Made by a program: the position numbers and the translations under genes. From an uncultured Spirochaetaceae bacterium (GTDB lineage: Bacteria; Spirochaetota; Spirochaetia; Treponematales; Treponemataceae): 7,792 nt of DNA. Under the pieces are notes generated by a model that ran no database searches, was not told where the DNA came from, and was given only the letters and a program-made list of their open reading frames with translations. The stretch lies in contig CADBRC010000022.1 in the NCBI GenBank assembly GCA_902796985.1, positions 1 through 7,792 on the forward strand. The letters run 5' to 3'. Of this stretch, positions 5,231 through 7,792 are shown piece by piece (position 1 is the first letter of the stretch; each line of letters starts with the position of its first letter).

Positions 5231-6940
5231 TTATGAGACCTTAAACAAGAGCAGCGTCTCGTCGTCGTGCTGTGCCGCCGAACCGCTAAACTTCTTTATG
5301 TCATCTTTTACGAGCTTGGTCAAGTCCTTGCTGCTCTTGTCATGGTTTGCACCGATAAGCTTGAGCAGTGACTCGGACGAGTAGGGCTGACCACCCTCGT
5401 TCAGGGTCTCTACGACCCCGTCCGTATATGCTACTATTATATCACCACTATTCAATTTTTGCACGTAATCTTTGTATTCCGTCGTCTTTTCTACGCCAAT
5501 CGGCTCATCGTTGACCGAAATCTGCGAGAACGAACCTGCCGCACTGTCGTAGCGGTAGACAGGGATGGAACCTCCGACGGAGAACTGTATCTCTTTTGTC
5601 TCCGGATTGTAGTTCATCAGCATTGCCGAACCGAAGTGGTCGGAGCTGAAGGACTCTCCGCAGATGCCCTTGTTGACCCAGGTCAGGATTTTTGCAGCGC
5701 TCTGCGTCGTGTTGACGACCAGACGGAGCATGGAGCGGACCATGACCATGATCATCGTGCTGTTGATGCCCTTTCCTGCAATGTCGGTCAGCATGAAGGA
5801 GACCCTGTCCTTGCGGGAGACGATGACATCGTAGCAGTCGCCGCAGACGCCGGCGGCCGGGCTCCATATCGTCGAAATCTGGATGCCGGGGATGACCGGA
5901 AGCTTGGCAGGCTTGAGCAGGTTCTGGATGTTTCCGGAGATCTCCGTCTCCTTCTTCTGCTTGCTCGTCTCGATGATGTCGCTGACCATGACGACGCTGC
6001 GGATTGCTGCAGCCGCGAAGTCCGAGAGCGTCATCGCTATCCTCAGGTCACCGTTGCTGAACAGCTCTGCCCCGTGCTTGCGGGCGAATGCCGTTACTCC
6101 TATGACCGTATCCTGTATCTTCATCGGGACGACGATGTAGCTGCCGCACTCCAGGAACTCCTCCGGTCCGTTCTGGTAAATCCTCGTGTCTGCGTTGGGG
6201 TTCGTGATGAGTTCCGCCACGCCTGACGAGGCAACCTCACCGAAGATGTTGTCGCGGAGGGGGAATGAGGCGAATTTGAAGTTCGTCGCAACGCGGACGG
6301 GCTTGTGGGGCATATCGTTGGGCAGCTTGTAGGGCGGGGGGAAGTCGCCCTCAAAGGCTTTGACGGTGACCAGATCCTCGAAGTCATCGACCATCAGGAT
6401 GGCTCCTCCGTCAGCCTTTATCTGCTCCATAATCGTCTTGTTGATGTTGTCGAGCAGGCCCTGCATGCCGTCCTCGCCCTCGTAGGACTTGGACGCCTCC
6501 AGCATGAATTCTCGGCTGAGCTCAAGGATTTTCGTGTCGTATGCGCCGGACGCATCGGCGCCAGCCTGGCTCTCCTCCCTCTGCCGGAGCCTGTCGGCCT
6601 CCTCCAGCCTCCTGTTGACGGAACGGGGAACGAGCTTACGGATTTCCTTGGGCTCGAAGGTAAGGAGCATGATGCAGTAGGGAATGGAGAGGACGGCGGC
6701 GGCAAGAACCCCGACGCTGAATACGATGAAACCGTTCCCGATTGTTCCCGGCTCTTCCTGCTGCTTTATGAAGGCAGCTATAATGCTGCAGATGAACAGT
6801 ATGACGAGGGACATGTACATGACGGAGCTGATACGGGCAGATCCCTTCTTCTTTATAGCAGAAACAAGAACCAAGAGAATCAATGATAAGGCAGCAACCC
6901 CATAAAGAGGAAGGTACGCAAAACTGTCATCCAGCGCCAC
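5231..6940 (-). CDS. rsbU: Membrane-anchored GAF-PP2C serine phosphatase (RsbU/SpoIIE type)
   Basis: A 569-residue sensor phosphatase expected to dephosphorylate the adjacent STAS protein. Three membrane segments at about 8-29, 39-59 and 68-94, with basic residues after the first (KKKGSAR) and third, put the rest in the cytoplasm. A charged linker (about 98-145) leads to a GAF-like domain (about 150-320), then the SpoIIE-type PP2C domain (about 345-568). Metal-binding motifs are present: GDCYD (367-371, D368), DIAGKG (386-391), YTDGVVE (505-511) and HDDETLL (558-564). The usual NAGHNP-like segment reads VGGSIP (455-460), a divergence worth noting. The start is GTG at 6940-6938, chosen because GGGAG lies six bases before it and the first membrane segment follows at once. 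It is the first gene of the rsb operon, 155 bases from the preceding gene. The signal sensed by the GAF domain is unknown. Confidence 0.9.
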   Translation of the reverse strand: MALDDSFAYLPLYGVAALSLILLVLVSAIKKKGSARISSVMYMSLVILFICSIIAAFIKQQEEPGTIGNGFIVFSVGVLAAAVLSIPYCIMLLTFEPKEIRKLVPRSVNRRLEEADRLRQREESQAGADASGAYDTKILELSREFMLEASKSYEGEDGMQGLLDNINKTIMEQIKADGGAILMVDDFEDLVTVKAFEGDFPPPYKLPNDMPHKPVRVATNFKFASFPLRDNIFGEVASSGVAELITNPNADTRIYQNGPEEFLECGSYIVVPMKIQDTVIGVTAFARKHGAELFSNGDLRIAMTLSDFAAAAIRSVVMVSDIIETSKQKKETEISGNIQNLLKPAKLPVIPGIQISTIWSPAAGVCGDCYDVIVSRKDRVSFMLTDIAGKGINSTMIMVMVRSMLRLVVNTTQSAAKILTWVNKGICGESFSSDHFGSAMLMNYNPETKEIQFSVGGSIPVYRYDSAAGSFSQISVNDEPIGVEKTTEYKDYVQKLNSGDIIVAYTDGVVETLNEGGQPYSSESLLKLIGANHDKSSKDLTKLVKDDIKKFSGSAAQHDDETLLLFKVS

Positions 6941-7012
6941 GACGAACTCCCGTGCAATCCCTAGTTTTTTTATTAAGGTAAAAATGGAAGTATATCAACT
7001 TTCATTAAACTT

Positions 7013-7041
7013 ATTCTAACATCATAAGCCCTTGCCGTCAA
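7013..7041 (-). promoter_or_regulatory. Sigma70-type promoter of the rsbU-rsbV-rsbW operon
   Basis: On the minus strand TTGACG (7041-7036, five of six) is followed after 17 bases by TAGAAT (7018-7013, five of six). Transcription should start near 7006, leaving a leader of about 65 AT-rich bases. An inverted repeat, TTGCCG (7032-7037) and CGGCAA (7050-7055), overlaps the -35 box and could be an operator. No clear intrinsic terminator for the preceding pseudouridine synthase gene is visible in the 155-base gap. Confidence 0.7.
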
Positions 7042-7095
7042 GTTCTTATCGGCAAATTTGGCCGTTTTCCCCAGCACTAAAGCTGTCCGGGCGGG

Positions 7096-7792
7096 CTAGT
7101 ACTGGCCGCTCCTGCACAGGCGGAGCAGGCCGGAGACCTCCCTGGAATTGAGCTCACGGAAGCGGCCTTCGCCCAGGCCGTCTATCCCCACGTTGCCGAT
7201 GCGGACCCGTATGAGCCGCTTGATGCCCACCCCGTAATGCTCGAACACCCGGCGGATCTCGCGGTTCTTGCCTTCCACAAGGACGACGCGCAGGCGGCGG
7301 GCGTTCAGCTCTTCGGCTTCACGAGCCCGGTAGAAAACTCCGTCTATGCGGATGCCGTCCATAAAGTCCTTTGCAAGGCGGCGGGGGAGCGGCAGGCTTG
7401 AGTCTACGATGTATTCCTTTTCCATCTCGGCGGACGGATGGGAAAGCTTTGCCGCAAAGTCTCCATCGTTCGTGAAAATGATGAGGCCGCAGGAGAACAT
7501 GTCCAGGCGGCCCACGTTGTACAGCCGCTCGCTGTAGACTTCCTTAAGGATGTCGGCTGCAACAGGGCGTCCCTGCTCGTCCGAGAGAGAGCAGACGTAG
7601 CCTGCGGGCTTGTTCAGAAGTACATAATGCTTTTCTGCCTCAGGCTGGATTTCCCTGCCGTCCACCATGACGACATCGCCCGGGCCCACCTTGGTCCCCG
7701 GCTCCGTGACTGTCTGGCCGTTTACCGTGACCCGGCCTTCGGCGATTATCGCCTCGCTCGCCCGGCGGGAGGCAACCCCTGACCGCGCCATG
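7096..7792 (-). CDS. RsuA/RluB-family rRNA pseudouridine synthase (5' end cut by window edge)
   Basis: This family isomerises a specific uridine in 16S or 23S rRNA to pseudouridine. The visible 231 codons start with the end of the S4 RNA-binding domain (ARSGVASRRASEAI, then GRVTVNG, about residues 1-50). The catalytic domain follows: LLNKPAGYVCS at 58-68, the motif GRLDMFSCGLIIFTNDGD at 94-111 with catalytic D97, and the family C-terminal stretch GKNREIRRVFEHYG. Family members normally carry several residues (such as RLNKYL) before the ARSGVASRR motif, so the Met at 7791 is probably internal and the true start lies outside the window. RluB and RsuA cannot be told apart with confidence, so no symbol is given. 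The gene ends in TAG and is followed by the promoter of the rsb operon; it is functionally unrelated to its downstream neighbours. Confidence 0.9.
   Translation of the reverse strand, partial: MARSGVASRRASEAIIAEGRVTVNGQTVTEPGTKVGPGDVVMVDGREIQPEAEKHYVLLNKPAGYVCSLSDEQGRPVAADILKEVYSERLYNVGRLDMFSCGLIIFTNDGDFAAKLSHPSAEMEKEYIVDSSLPLPRRLAKDFMDGIRIDGVFYRAREAEELNARRLRVVLVEGKNREIRRVFEHYGVGIKRLIRVRIGNVGIDGLGEGRFRELNSREVSGLLRLCRSGQY

Noticed and set aside
5459..6226. 255-codon open frame on the plus strand
   Set aside because: Antisense shadow of the rsbU-like gene; Asp/Arg/Val-rich product typical of a reversed coding frame.
6984..7019. 11-codon plus-strand open frame preceded by AAGG
   Set aside because: Too short, inside the rsbU leader, and without any coding or promoter support.

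Overview
All nine protein-coding genes in this window read from the minus strand, so transcription runs from high to low coordinates. The gene set (a large membrane RsbU-type phosphatase, an RsbV-type STAS protein and an RsbW-type ATPase; a tetramer-type NAD dehydrogenase with class II fumarase; bacterial HdrB/HdrC/HdrA) suggests an anaerobic, fermentative bacterium. My best guess is a spirochaete of the Treponema group, because I recall the same rsbU-rsbV-rsbW order from treponemes. This is inference; there is no rRNA or other phylogenetic marker here. All stop codons except one are TAA or TAG, and the standard genetic code fits every gene.

Layout in transcription order. (1) 7792-7096: 3' part of an RsuA/RluB-family 23S/16S rRNA pseudouridine synthase, cut by the window edge. 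(2) 6940-4204: a three-gene partner-switching cluster (membrane GAF-PP2C phosphatase, STAS antagonist, RsbW-like kinase), led by a good sigma70-type promoter at 7013-7041 and closed by a strong intrinsic terminator at 4109-4138. (3) 3881-1516: a two-gene operon, an NAD-dependent malate dehydrogenase on an LDH-like framework followed by class II fumarase. It is led by a near-consensus promoter (3954-3982) and closed by hairpins at 1424-1509. (4) 1353 to beyond position 1: an hdrB-hdrC-hdrA operon with its own weak promoter and a striking inverted repeat just before the hdrB ribosome binding site. Only the first 45 codons of hdrA are present.

How they fit together. The dehydrogenase and fumarase would carry oxaloacetate to malate to fumarate, the reductive C4 branch typical of succinate-forming or redox-balancing anaerobes. 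HdrABC is the flavin-based electron-bifurcating disulfide reductase module; its thiol/disulfide substrate in bacteria is generally not known. The Rsb cluster would sense a signal and set the phosphorylation state of the STAS protein, but no sigma factor gene lies beside it.

The 322-base gap 3882-4203 is the richest non-coding stretch. It holds the mdh promoter and leader, three TGTGA half-sites spaced exactly 31 bases apart (two of them near-complete CRP-type sites), the rsb terminator, and two of the three units of a 21-base tandem repeat that starts in the end of rsbW and gives three in-frame TGA codons in a row. I do not see a whole undescribed multi-gene system; the most unusual points are that repeat, the Arg-type specificity residue in an LDH-like enzyme, the CRP-like array, and the inverted repeat before hdrB.
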